Of a stretch of DNA of 13,565 nucleotides, positions 1 to 6,748 are shown piece after piece. Source of the DNA: Baffinella frigidus (Eukaryota; Cryptophyceae; Cryptomonadales; Baffinellaceae); the NCBI GenBank assembly GCA_026770585.1, contig MU646543.1, forward strand, positions 225,551-239,115. Reading direction: 5' to 3'. The notes under the pieces are model-generated. The model saw only the letters and a program-made list of their open reading frames with translations. It made no database searches and was not told the origin of the DNA. How positions within the stretch are numbered: the stretch's first letter is position 1; every line of letters begins with the position of its first letter. A program made the translations under genes and the position numbers.

Positions 1-225
1 CGACGACCTGGTGTAGGGTTGGGGGTTTCAACCAGCAACCCGTAGCAGCTTATATCCGGATCGGGTACTGTAGTAAATTTCAGCCGAATCAAGGAAATCT
101 CCTCGGTATCTCCCGTCAGCAATTCTAGGTCCCTAGGGTTTCCTACCGTAGGTTCATAGGAAATATTTTTTAGGCACTTGATGAGAGAGACGCGGAGCAC
201 TCGGGTGGGCGCGACGACCTATGAT
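1..225. other. Unassigned non-coding segment
   Basis: I see no supported gene here. The segment precedes the first telomere-like block and contains one copy of the palindromic core CCTACCGTAGG at 142-152, next to other CCTAGG-like words. No long inverted repeat was found around this copy, so it may be a relic of one of the palindromic elements seen later or a chance survivor. Confidence 0.4.
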
Positions 226-227
226 TC

Positions 228-527
228 TTCGTTTAGGGTTTGGGGTTTGGGAGTTGGGGTTTGGGGTTCAGGGTTTGGGGTTTGGGGTTTGGGGTTTGGG
301 GTTGAGGGTTGAGGGTTGAGGGTTGAGGGGTTAGGAGGGTTTAGGGTGCGGGGTTAAGGAGGGTTTGTGACCTCCAGCCCAAAGTCCTGCTCCCACTCCA
401 TTGAGTTCCTGGTTTAGGGTTTGGGGTTTAGGGTTTGGGGTTTATGGTTCAGGGTTTAGGGTTTAGGGTGTAGGGTTCAGGATTTAGGGCCTGGGGTCTA
501 GGGGTCTAGGGATTTAGGGGCAGATTC
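228..527 (+). repeat. Degenerate telomere-like heptamer block, G-rich on +
   Basis: The block is a run of TTTAGGG-class heptamers with variants. It includes four consecutive TTTGGGG units (274-301) followed directly by four TTGAGGG units (302-329), then mixed TTTAGGG, TTTGGGG and TGTAGGG units. It ends at the stop codon of the minus-strand coding stretch. The degeneracy and internal position suggest an interstitial or subtelomeric array rather than an active chromosome end. The G-rich strand has G-quadruplex potential. Confidence 0.85.
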
Positions 528-1014
528 TCACCCCTTCGAAGCAGTGGTGCTCTGTGTCGCGGCCTTGGGCACATTAACCGAGAAGAAGAACGCGACATTC
601 GACGTCCCTTGGTACTCTTCCTTTATCCTCCCCCGGACGGTCAGTACGGACACAGCGAGGTTCCCGTGAAAGCGCTCGCGCGTCTCAAGCTCCTCGCGTC
701 GAAGCTGCCGCCTCCTCTGAACCGCCTCATCGTGAGCAGACAGGTAAATCGCCGAGAGAAACACCGCGTGCGCAGCCAATATCTCCTGTGCCGCGTCCAT
801 GGCGCGAAAGCTCCCCGAGACTTCCTGGTCCACCTGCAGCTGCTTCAAGATGCCCCCAACCTCCGACGCGGAAATAACGAGAGGGTCGCCCTTTGGCTTG
901 AGGAGAGAGGCGGTGAGCGCGCGTTTCATCCTCGCATAGTGCAGCTGGTTCACTGGAGGCAGCTCTGCCATCTCGACAAAGGGATTTCCCTTGTCCTCCA
1001 GGGCCCGCAAAAAG
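528..1014 (-). CDS. Hypothetical protein, probable 3'-terminal exon or short single-exon gene
   Basis: This is the only stretch in the window that reads like an ordinary protein. From position 1010 it gives 160 residues ending in a TGA at 530-528. The composition is balanced, predicted mainly helical, with an Arg/Glu-rich segment near residues 97-113 (QRRRQLRREELETRE). I do not recognise the family. Third codon positions are about 74% G+C by my rough count. The overlapping plus-strand frame (609-1163) is slightly lower (~68%) and is Arg/Leu/Pro-rich, as antisense shadows often are. There are two possible 5' ends. One is the first in-frame ATG (971-969), with G at -3 and +4, giving 147 residues. 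The other is a spliced exon starting at 1014 after an acceptor-like TCGCAG, since the frame stays open up to a stop at 1115-1113. The 5' side runs into AT-rich sequence and then repeats, so it may be a truncated fragment. No signal peptide or membrane segment is evident. Confidence 0.5.
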
Positions 1015-1239
1015 CTGCGACCAAGAATGCAAAAGTGGCTGGTCCACTGCTTGAGCCCGCCCTTCCCAGAGCCAGATCTGGTTTCGAAAAGGCCCGGCCA
1101 GTTGTGTTTTTTTCACGACAGGTAAAATCTGGTGATCTCTCAATTTTGGGAAAAATCACGTAAAAAAAAGGACTTCATCTTTGGTGTCTGGCTGACCTAA
1201 CCTCACATCCCCCACACAATCCCCACACAACCCACCTCA
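1015..1239 (-). other. Flank of the minus-strand coding stretch: possible intron or 5' region
   Basis: Read on the minus strand, 1015-1112 stays in frame with the downstream coding stretch until a stop at 1115-1113, but coding character fades. The 1113-1180 part has long A and T runs, which would suit an intron or 5' untranslated region. No upstream exon could be identified before the repeat array starts at about 1240, so the 5' part of the gene, if any, appears displaced. Confidence 0.3.
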
Positions 1240-2165
1240 CCTTGTGGGGTATCCGTGGTTGGAGCCCTTACACTTCAACCGTGGGATACCATGAGCCTCA
1301 GAAAGGCTGACTTGGGTTCGGTGCGTGGGCGAGCGCGCGCCCATGTGGGCAGCCTCAAACACCCCAATAGAGCCACCCTGTATCCCCTCTTCACGAGCCT
1401 CTGCACTGGAGAGCGAAACGCGATCCGAAAGCAAACATGCTTTCTCTGCAGATCCCTTCTACGGAACGAGGACCTAAAGGATCAACCATGGGATACCATG
1501 AGCCTCAAAGGAAGCTGACTTGGGTTCGGTGCGTGTAAGTGAGCATGGGAGCGATATCGCATACCTTCACCCACCCCAACAGAACCGCCCTGTATCCCAG
1601 AGCTAAACGCGATCCGAAAGCAAAAATGCTTTCTCTGCAGATCCCTTCTACGGAACGGCGTGTCGTTGGCATATGTTGGGAGCATTTAAAACCTAAAGGA
1701 CCTAAAAGGACCTAAAGGACCTCAAAAATGCTTTCTCTGCAGATCCTTTCTACGGAAGGGCGTGGCGTTAGCATATGTTGGGCGAAATTAAAACCTAAAG
1801 GACCTAAAGGACGCCTTGTGGGGTATTCGTGATTGAAGCTCTTGAACCTCAATCATGGGATACCATGAGCCTCAGAAAGGCTGACTTGGGTTCGGTGTGT
1901 GCGGCGAGAATGTATCTTCTTGGTCTAACTCAAAGCACCCCAAGAGAACCACCCTGTATCCCCTCCTCACGAGCCTCTGCACTGGAGAGCTAAACGCAAT
2001 CCGAAAGCAAAAATTCTTTCTCTGCAGTCCTTTCTACGGAAGGGCGTGTCGTTGGCATATGTTGGGAGAAATTAAAACCTGAAGGACCTAAAGGATCCGA
2101 AAGCAAAAACGCTTTTCATGCAGATCTTTTCTACGGAAAGGCGTGTCGTTGGGCCAAGTTGGAGC
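1240..2165. repeat. Complex tandem array of ~205-280 bp units
   Basis: Two motifs alternate. Motif A, around GGGATACCATGAGCCTC followed by GACTTGGGTTCGGTG, occurs at about 1283, 1490 and 1857. Motif B, around ATCCGAAAGCAAAAATGC, CTTTCTCTGCAGATCC and TTCTACGGAA, occurs at about 1422, 1610, 1725 (partial), 1999 and 2095 (partial). A higher-order period of about 574 bp is marked by CCTTGTGGGGTAT at 1240 and 1814. Short CCTAAAGGA repeats separate the units (1690-1722, 1795-1812, 2078-2094). Small open frames inside (1255-1518 and 1897-2082) resemble each other only because the DNA is repeated. A lone fragment of motif B lies at 3594-3640. Confidence 0.8.
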
Positions 2166-2215
2166 ACCTGGTGATCTCCGATGGGGAAGCAGGTTATTTG
2201 CACAGGAACACGATT

Positions 2216-2314
2216 TTCCGACAAGACCCCAAAAAAGTTAGCGGCACTTTTGTGAAACAGAATTGAAAGTTAGTCCACAAAAGTGCCTCCAACTTTTTGA
2301 GGGTCTTGTCGGAA
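2216..2314. repeat. Hairpin element, 39-bp inverted arms
   Basis: The left arm (2216-2254) and right arm (2276-2314) are inverted copies with 4 mismatches in 39 bp, separated by a 21-bp loop. The arm begins TTCCGACAAGACCC and ends GGCACTTTTGTG. The form fits a small foldback or MITE-like element. I found no second copy in the window and no clear target duplication. Confidence 0.75.
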
Positions 2315-2526
2315 CACCTCGAAAAACGGGCCATGAAATATTTTCGGTACCTGAGGCGGGCCCGTCCGGAGGAGAAAAAAGAAAATAATTAACTTTTGCC
2401 AGTCTTTTGGCAACATTTCAAGGGGATCGATGTCTACGCACCAAAGCACTTTTGATCTGCTTCACCACCCTCTGATCTCCTCTTTTGTCCAAGTCCGTTG
2501 TACACGACGGCTGGCTTGCTGCATCA

Positions 2527-2786
2527 AAATTACCCGGGCTCCGACCAGGCTGGGGACGACCAGGATGTGGAGGGGGTTGGAGTCCATGCGTAGGACACAG
2601 GTCGAAGGGGTCGACCGCGCGATTTCGATTTCGTGATGTGTTATCTGGGATTCGTCGGCCGACCCGGGCCTCCTCTCGAGTGTCCACATCGCACCGGCGT
2701 TTTCGCCCCTGGTAGAGAAAAGGCCATCCAGGGCATGGAAATTACCCGGGCTCCGACCAGGATGGAGACGACCAGGATGTGGAGGG
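2527..2786. repeat. Direct duplication, 48 bp at 212-bp spacing
   Basis: The 48-bp segment at 2527-2574 recurs at 2739-2786 with two differences. Both copies contain ACCCGGGCTCCGACCAGG and ACGACCAGGATGTGGAGGG. Neighbouring words are also reused downstream: GTCGACCGCGCGA at 2610 and 2981, and the stretch around TTTTTCGCCCCTGG at 2685-2737 and 2999-3053. The region 2527-3053 is therefore a decayed tandem duplication, with about 60 bp missing from the second copy. No gene is supported here. Confidence 0.7.
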
Positions 2787-2897
2787 AGCTCGATTCACAT
2801 GAACATTTCGGCGTTGATTGCGTTGATCGACGGAGGGGCTGCCGTACACGCTAAGTCCAACACCCGGACGTCCCAGTCCAGGAGTACATACTAAAAA

Positions 2898-2978
2898 CCC
2901 TCCTAACCCCTCAACATACTATGTTCAGGAGTACATAGTATGTTCAGGAGTACATAGTATGTTGAGGGGTTAGGAGGG
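2898..2978. repeat. Perfect 26-bp-arm palindrome with 19-bp tandem repeat in the loop
   Basis: The arms 2898-2923 and 2953-2978 are perfect inverted copies (outer part CCCTCCTAACCCCTCAA). The centre is built from a 19-bp direct repeat, ATGTTCAGGAGTACATAGT, at 2921-2939 and 2940-2958, which overlaps both arms. An extra GGAGTACATA lies just outside, at 2881. The outer arm sequence resembles degenerate telomere heptamers. Confidence 0.85.
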
Positions 2979-3066
2979 CGGTCGACCGCGCGAGTACCCA
3001 CATCGCAACGGCTTTTTCGCCCCTGGCAGAGAAAAAGCCATCCAGGGCTGAAGTTGCTAAACCGAG

Positions 3067-3118
3067 GCTCGGAAGTTCCCGGCAGTCCTAAAGCTCGGGA
3101 TTTCCCGGCAGCCATAAA
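3067..3118. repeat. 26-bp tandem repeat, 2 copies
   Basis: Two adjacent 26-bp units (3067-3092 and 3093-3118) share GCTCGG and TTCCCGGCAG, with a few substitutions. This is a simple local duplication. Confidence 0.7.
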
Positions 3119-3454
3119 AAAACTGTTTTTCCCCGGGGAATCTTACCCCGTGGGAACCACCTCCATAAGAACCAAGAACTTCTTTTCGAAGTACCCAAAC
3201 TGGGTACCTCGTTTCTAAGTTGACAGATTTTGTGGGTGAATTGACTTTTACAAAATCTCCAGCCTTGTAGTGCAATAACCAAAAACCAGAAAGTAGCCAT
3301 CCAGGGGCTGAACCCTTCGGTAACGAAATCTTAACCCAAAGCAGGGCTGACAGCGGCGGGGGTTTGAACCACGAGAAGGGTCCATTGGAAATTTACTTTA
3401 ATTAGGCGGCCTAATTGAAATAAGGGGTTTCCTAGGGAAATTCCTAAATACCAG
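3119..3454. other. Unassigned segment
   Basis: No gene or family was recognised. It contains only short palindromes: GTACCCA with TGGGTAC at 3191-3207, and AATTAGGC with GCCTAATT around 3400-3416. The phrase GCCATCCAGGG at about 3297 repeats wording from 2724 and 3038. Confidence 0.3.
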
Positions 3455-3590
3455 GCCTCAGGGGTCAGGGTTTAGCGTTGAGCGTTTGCAGCCACCCGGT
3501 TTAGGGTTTAAGAGTTAGGGGTTAGGGGATAGGGGTGAGGAGTTAGGAGTTGGGGGATGTGGGTTAGGGGTGAGGGCTAAACGGAGAAAA
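3455..3590 (+). repeat. Degenerate telomere-like block, G-rich on +
   Basis: Irregular TTTAGGG, GTTAGGG and GTGAGGG-type words occur here without a strict 7-bp phase. It is followed by an A-run and by a 47-bp relic of motif B from the 1240-2165 array (3594-3640). Confidence 0.65.
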
Positions 3591-3871
3591 AAAAACGGAA
3601 GGGCGTGTCGTTGGGCTATGTTGGGCGAAATTAAAACCTAGACAACCTATGCAGTGATTACTGATTACTGAATTTATTAAAGAGGGTTCGCCGTTATTGC
3701 CTAACCCGTGCCATTACCAGACTATGATCGGTCCATTTAGTGACATCAAGGGCCCAACAGAACCAACCCTTCCACTCGGTGGGCTACGAGGGTTTCGGGA
3801 CCCCTAGATTTAGAGCGGGTCTCTCATTAGTTGACACGATTCGGACCTCGAAAAGCAAATTAGCATCGAAC

Positions 3872-3962
3872 AAAATCAGTCAACTTGTGTGTAGTAATTT
3901 TTATTGCGTAAAAAAAAGAATCTTCATTTCAATGAAAATTACTACACAAGTTGACTGATTTT
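3872..3962. repeat. AT-rich hairpin element, 33-35 bp arms
   Basis: The left arm (3872-3906) and right arm (3930-3962) are inverted copies with a 2-bp indel and one substitution. Both begin AAAATCAGTCAACTTGTG when read inward. The arms contain GTGTAGTAATTTT, which also appears in the hairpin at 10328-10466. The AT-rich composition contrasts with the GC-rich surroundings. Confidence 0.8.
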
Positions 3963-3986
3963 AAAGCAGGCCGCTGCCAAGGTTCC

Positions 3987-4087
3987 AGACACAGCCGTTA
4001 GGTCCTTTAGGTTCTTCGAGCTCCCAACATAGGCGGACACCAGAACTTATTCTGCAAAAAGGCCATGCTTCCTTTCGGATCACATCA
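3987..4087. repeat. Dispersed duplicate, copy 1
   Basis: This 101-bp segment is the partner of 4779-4885. The shared part runs from AGACACAGCCG through TTCTTCGAGCTCCCAAC to GGATCACATCA. Both copies keep an open frame on the minus strand. However, most differences in the aligned part change the residue, so there is no sign of protein constraint. Confidence 0.75.
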
Positions 4088-4339
4088 GCCCCCCCGGTGT
4101 GTGTGTAACATGGCGGCCTTCTTCCGGGAAAGTCAACTAACACATAAATGTGTGAGTAATAAATGTCTCTCTCTCGACGTTCTTGGACCTCCATTCCAAG
4201 CACACAGTAGGCCACAGGTGTACGGTAAGGTCCTAGGTGGCGACGGTGCTAGACGTGCTGGGACTGCAGGTTTTCTGGAACTGGTGGCGACACGACCACA
4301 AAGGACAAACAAAGCCTCCACGAGGCACGTGGGGGGGAC

Positions 4340-4400
4340 TATCCCCTAAGTGGCGAGTAGGCTCATACGCCCTACCGTAGGGCCCTAGGACCTGCCTAGG
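4340..4400 (+). mobile_element. 61-bp half copy of the 104-bp palindromic element
   Basis: It starts with the family terminus TATCCCCTAAGTG, carries CCCTACCGTAGGG (core at 4371-4381), and matches the family up to CCTGCCTAGG. The second terminal arm is absent. An independent 61-bp copy with the same end lies at 11150-11210, with 4 differences. It could be a recurrent breakpoint or a separately propagating short form. Confidence 0.7.
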
Positions 4401-4507
4401 ACCTCTCGGCCATCAAATTTGACGGCATGGCTACGTAAGGGATATGGCGGCCGTGTTGATAAAGAACGGTCTCTCGCTCTCTCAACTTCTGGGTGCAGCC
4501 TGTAGTT

Positions 4508-4673
4508 GCATAGGCTAACGGCCTGAAAATGGGGTAGTTAGGCATACGGCATTGCCTAGGACCTCCTACCGTAGGCCGAGGGATCCTAGGACCAAAAAGT
4601 TTCGGCCTGCGGCAGGAGGTCCCAGGCAATGCCGTAGGCCTAACTACCCCATTTTCAGGCCGTTACCCTATTA
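4508..4673. mobile_element. 166-bp hairpin element, copy 1, with AGTT duplication
   Basis: The arms 4511-4580 and 4601-4670 are 70-bp inverted copies with about six mismatches and a 20-bp loop. The arm includes GGCCTGAAAATGGGGTAGT and ATTGCCTAGG, and the left arm contains the core CCTACCGTAGG (4565-4575). The element is flanked by AGTT at 4504-4507 and 4674-4677. Its length equals that of the copy at 5245-5410, whose ends are fixed by an empty site. It has no coding capacity and so is a non-autonomous (MITE-like) element. A 4-bp duplication is compatible with several DNA-transposon superfamilies (Sola-type, for example), so I do not assign one. Confidence 0.85.
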
Positions 4674-4778
4674 AGTTGCAAACGCCCGTCCTTCAATCAT
4701 GTCACGGGAATGTAAGAGAGACGTTTATTACTACCAACACGGCCGCCACGCACGCAATGTGATGACGCCATCCACCCA

Positions 4779-4885
4779 AGACACAGCCGATTCCTTGAGG
4801 TCCTTGAGGTTCTTCGAGCTCCCAACGTAGGCGGACACCGGAACTTGTTCTGTAGAAAGGCCATGCTTCCTTTCGGATCACATCA
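4779..4885. repeat. Dispersed duplicate, copy 2
   Basis: This is the partner of 3987-4087 and is slightly longer because CCTTGAGGT is duplicated near its left end. In the aligned 3' part (from the shared TTCTTCGAGCTCCCAAC) it differs by about six substitutions, mostly A/G transitions. Confidence 0.7.
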
Positions 4886-4905
4886 AGCCCCCCCCCTGTA
4901 CAGAG

Positions 4906-4948
4906 AATGCCCCGAAGCGGGCTCGTGCAGGACCTGGTCCTCACATGC
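4906..4948. other. Unoccupied copy of the 166-bp element target
   Basis: This stretch reads from AATGCCCCGAAGC through CAGGACCTGGTCC to TCACATGC without interruption. The same sequence flanks the hairpin element at 5245-5410, with ACCT present once here and on both sides there. It therefore serves as an empty-site reference created by local duplication. Confidence 0.8.
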
Positions 4949-5014
4949 ATTACTACCGACACGGCCGCCACGCACGCACGGTGATGACGCCATCCACCTA
5001 AGATACAGCCGATT

Positions 5015-5214
5015 TGTAGGAGGTGGAGTTAGAATCCATCCGGAAAATGCTCGTACGAGCGGCCGACACGGGGTACAGTAGTGACACAACGCGTCGAGAA
5101 TGTGCGGCGCTGACGCTGGTTGTTTGGCAATAAATTATCATCTCTCTTAGGCCGCTCACCCCCTTTTCAGACTTTGATTGTTTTCAGGCCCCGAAAGGGG
5201 ATTTGATCCGCTTC
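5015..5214. other. Unassigned segment
   Basis: No gene was recognised. It holds ordinary mixed sequence and a degenerate CCCCGAA phrase near 5189 that resembles the target sequence of the 166-bp element. Confidence 0.3.
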
Positions 5215-5244
5215 AATGCCCCGAAGCAGACTCGCCCAGGACCT

Positions 5245-5410
5245 TCATAGGCTAACGGCCTGAAAATGGGGTAGTCAGGCATACGGCATTGCCTAGGACC
5301 TCCTACCGTAGGCCGAGGAATCCTAGGACCAAAAAGTCTCGGCCTACGGTAGGAAGTCCTAGGCAATGCCGTAGGCCTAACTACCCCATTTTCAGGCCGT
5401 TGCCCTATTA
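5245..5410. mobile_element. 166-bp hairpin element, copy 2, with ACCT duplication
   Basis: It begins TCATAGGCTAACGGCC and ends GGCCGTTGCCCTATTA, with ACCT at 5241-5244 and 5411-5414. Comparison with the empty site at 4906-4948 defines both ends. Each arm carries a core: CCTACCGTAGG at 5302-5312 and CCTACGGTAGG at 5343-5353. Its central stem is better preserved than in copy 1, which suggests a younger insertion or stem maintenance. No open frame of interest is inside. Confidence 0.9.
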
Positions 5411-5440
5411 ACCTGGTCCTCACATGCGGTGAGCCACACG

Positions 5441-5572
5441 TTACCACGCCAGAGGGCTCAAAATATCCACTTTTGACATCTTTCAGCGGAATCCCAAATG
5501 ATTCTCAAGTCAACTACGCTAGATCTGGCGTGGATAAGGCGTCGGTTTCCCTCGAGCCCTCTGGCGTGGTAA
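5441..5572. mobile_element. 132-bp element with perfect 19-bp terminal inverted repeats
   Basis: TTACCACGCCAGAGGGCTC (5441-5459) is matched in perfect inverted form at 5554-5572, enclosing 94 bp. A degenerate internal CTGGCGTGG near 5525 repeats part of the terminus. No coding capacity and no convincing target duplication were seen. Only one copy lies in the window, so calling it a MITE is an inference. Confidence 0.65.
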
Positions 5573-5644
5573 GCACTGGCACTAGTTCATTGTCTACCTG
5601 GTTGAGCTCTTACAAGAGACGCGGCCATACAGGGGTATCTGGGC

Positions 5645-5748
5645 TATCCCTTAAGTGACCATAGGGTGAATATTCACCCTAACTCGTCCTAGGCAGGTCC
5701 TCGGGCCCTACCGTAGGGCGTATGAGCCTACTGGGCACTTAAGGGATA
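5645..5748 (-). mobile_element. 104-bp palindromic element, copy 1
   Basis: The termini TATCCCTTAAGTG and CACTTAAGGGATA form inverted repeats flush with TA on both sides. This would fit a TA target duplication of the Tc1/mariner type but does not prove it. Inside are a perfect 20-nt palindrome, TAGGGTGAATATTCACCCTA (5662-5681), and the core CCTACCGTAGG (5707-5717). It has the same length as the element at 6608-6711 and the opposite orientation. It is non-coding. Confidence 0.8.
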
Positions 5749-5787
5749 CATTTAAGAACACGGGTGCTCCGACATCGGTTGGTGTCT

Positions 5788-5862
5788 GTTTTCTTAAGCA
5801 AGTACCAGAGGGTTGACTAAACGCAAGATCTAGTCAACCATCTGGAACTAAATTAAGAAAAC
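5788..5862. repeat. Hairpin, 32-bp inverted arms
   Basis: The arms 5788-5819 and 5831-5862 start GTTTTCTTAA when read inward and share GGTTGACTA next to an 11-nt loop. There are about five mismatches. It lies between the 104-bp element and a terminus relic, inside a larger TACAGGGGTA-bounded unit. Confidence 0.7.
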
Positions 5863-5921
5863 GGGGCCCCCGAATTCAGCCTGTGTCCTTAAGTTCTGGT
5901 TTCTTGAGGCCCAGATGCCCC

Positions 5922-5940
5922 TATCCCTTAAGTGGCAGTA
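5922..5940. repeat. Terminus relic of the 104-bp family
   Basis: TATCCCTTAAGTGGC matches one end of the 104-bp element, with no further homology after it. It splits a sequence (GCCCAGA and TACCCCTGT) that is found uninterrupted in inverted form at 5628-5644. This looks like an excision remnant or partial insertion. Confidence 0.5.
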
Positions 5941-6000
5941 CCCCTGTGGCCAAGGCAAGCACCATTTGTTTGGAATGTGTTCACTCTGTGGCATCACGTA

Positions 6001-6177
6001 CCTCCTACTCACGCACCTTCCTGCAGCGCTAGGAACACGCAAGGCAGTCACGACCGACCGTCTGGCTTCGGCGTCCGCGTGAACGGTCACGCGGGCGTTC
6101 ACGAGCCTGCCGGCGGGGCTGTTCCAGAGCCTGCCGGCGGGGCTGTTCCTCCTACTCACGCACCTTCCTGCAGCGCT
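6001..6177. repeat. 30-bp direct repeat flanking a 24-bp tandem repeat
   Basis: The 30-bp stretch at 6001-6030 (core TACTCACGCACCTTCCTGCA) is repeated exactly at 6148-6177. Between them are two 24-bp tandem units containing GAGCCTGCCGGCGGGGCTG (6103 and 6127). A short hairpin, CGTGAACG with CGTTCACG, lies at about 6078-6102. Open frames across this region are repeat-derived. Confidence 0.75.
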
Positions 6178-6203
6178 CGCGCGCAACCATTCTTAATAAA
6201 GGC

Positions 6204-6325
6204 TACAGGGGTACCTCGCTCATAAGAAACCGCCCCCCCCCCTAGGACCACCATAGGGCCCTACGCATGGTCCTACTGTAGGGTCCTAGGGGGGGGCGGT
6301 TTCTTATGAGCGAGGTACCCCTGTA
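6204..6325. mobile_element. 122-bp hairpin element with 42-44 bp terminal inverted repeats
   Basis: The arms 6204-6247 and 6284-6325 match perfectly except for the length of a homopolymer (10 C versus 8 G). They begin TACAGGGGTACCTCGCTCAT. The near identity indicates a young element or arm conversion. The centre holds nested inverted words (GGACCACCATAGG, GCATGGTCC) and CCTACTGTAGG, one base from the shared core. Both ends are flush with TA. It is non-coding. Confidence 0.85.
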
Positions 6326-6607
6326 CCGCCCGGGCGCAAACACCTCCTATCACGCGCCTGCCCCCTGTCCATACGCACCCATCTGGCCCCCTTCTTCAGA
6401 ACCCCTAGGATACCCCGGGTAACTACACAGAACTATCTTACCGGCTGTAGGGCTATGCCTAGGAGCATAGGACCTCCCTAGGGGCGGTGCCCCTGGAAAC
6501 GAAGAGGCGGCGAAGTCACTAGGAGGTCGCAACGAGCGCCTAGTGCGTTTATTCCCGACGGAAACCAGTTTATTACAGATCGAACCCAACAGGGACTAGG
6601 AACTAAA
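6326..6607. other. Unassigned segment
   Basis: No gene is supported. A 79-codon minus-strand open frame (6350-6589) has no recognisable features. The sequence is moderately GC-rich, with a few CCTAGG words. Confidence 0.3.
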
Positions 6608-6711
6608 TATCCCTCAAGTGCCCAGTAGGCCCATACGCCCTACGGTAGGGCCCTACGACCTGCCTATGGCTTCCACGGGCGATTATTCGCCCGTTGGGCA
6701 CTTGAGGGATA
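6608..6711 (+). mobile_element. 104-bp palindromic element, copy 2
   Basis: Perfect 17-bp terminal inverted repeats, TATCCCTCAAGTGCCCA (6608-6624 and 6695-6711), enclose two hairpins: GCCCTACGGTAGGGC (core at 6639-6649) and ACGGGCGATTATTCGCCCGT (6675-6694). With CCATA pairing to TATGG, the single strand could fold into a branched, cloverleaf-like form. Several differences from copy 1 (5645-5748) are paired changes that preserve the stems. The element is TA-flanked and non-coding. Confidence 0.85.
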
Positions 6712-6748
6712 GCGGCGGGGGAGACACTAAATTTAGGCGCTCGCCACA

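Larger units (their letters stand above)
4727..5014. repeat. Direct duplication, 66 bp at 222-bp spacing
   Basis: The segment 4727-4792 recurs at 4949-5014 with about 5 differences in 66 bp. Both contain CACGGCCGCCACGCACGCA and TGATGACGCCATCCACC. Related wording (GGCGGCCGTGTTG, opposite strand) is found near 4445 and 11103. Confidence 0.75.

Noticed and set aside
609-1163. 184-codon plus-strand open frame
   Set aside because: It lies opposite the minus-strand coding stretch, has somewhat lower third-position G+C by rough count, and has an Arg/Leu/Pro-rich composition typical of an antisense shadow.
1255-2082. Similar plus-strand frames at 1255-1518 and 1897-2082 sharing LCTGE and NAIRKQ
   Set aside because: They fall inside the tandem array. 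The frames are short and are repeated because the DNA is repeated.
3340-3385. GGTTTGAACCAC phrase reminiscent of a tRNA T-loop
   Set aside because: No matching acceptor, D or anticodon arms could be found at the right distances.
3961-4971. Two minus-strand open frames (3961-4215 and 4702-4971) sharing the peptide DVIRKEAWPF
   Set aside because: The similarity reflects the DNA duplication 3987-4087/4779-4885. Most of the differences in the aligned part change the residue, so there is no sign of protein-level constraint.
5848-6186. 112-codon minus-strand frame with repeated SPAGRL segments
   Set aside because: It spans the 24-bp tandem and 30-bp direct repeats, and the peptide repetition follows from them.
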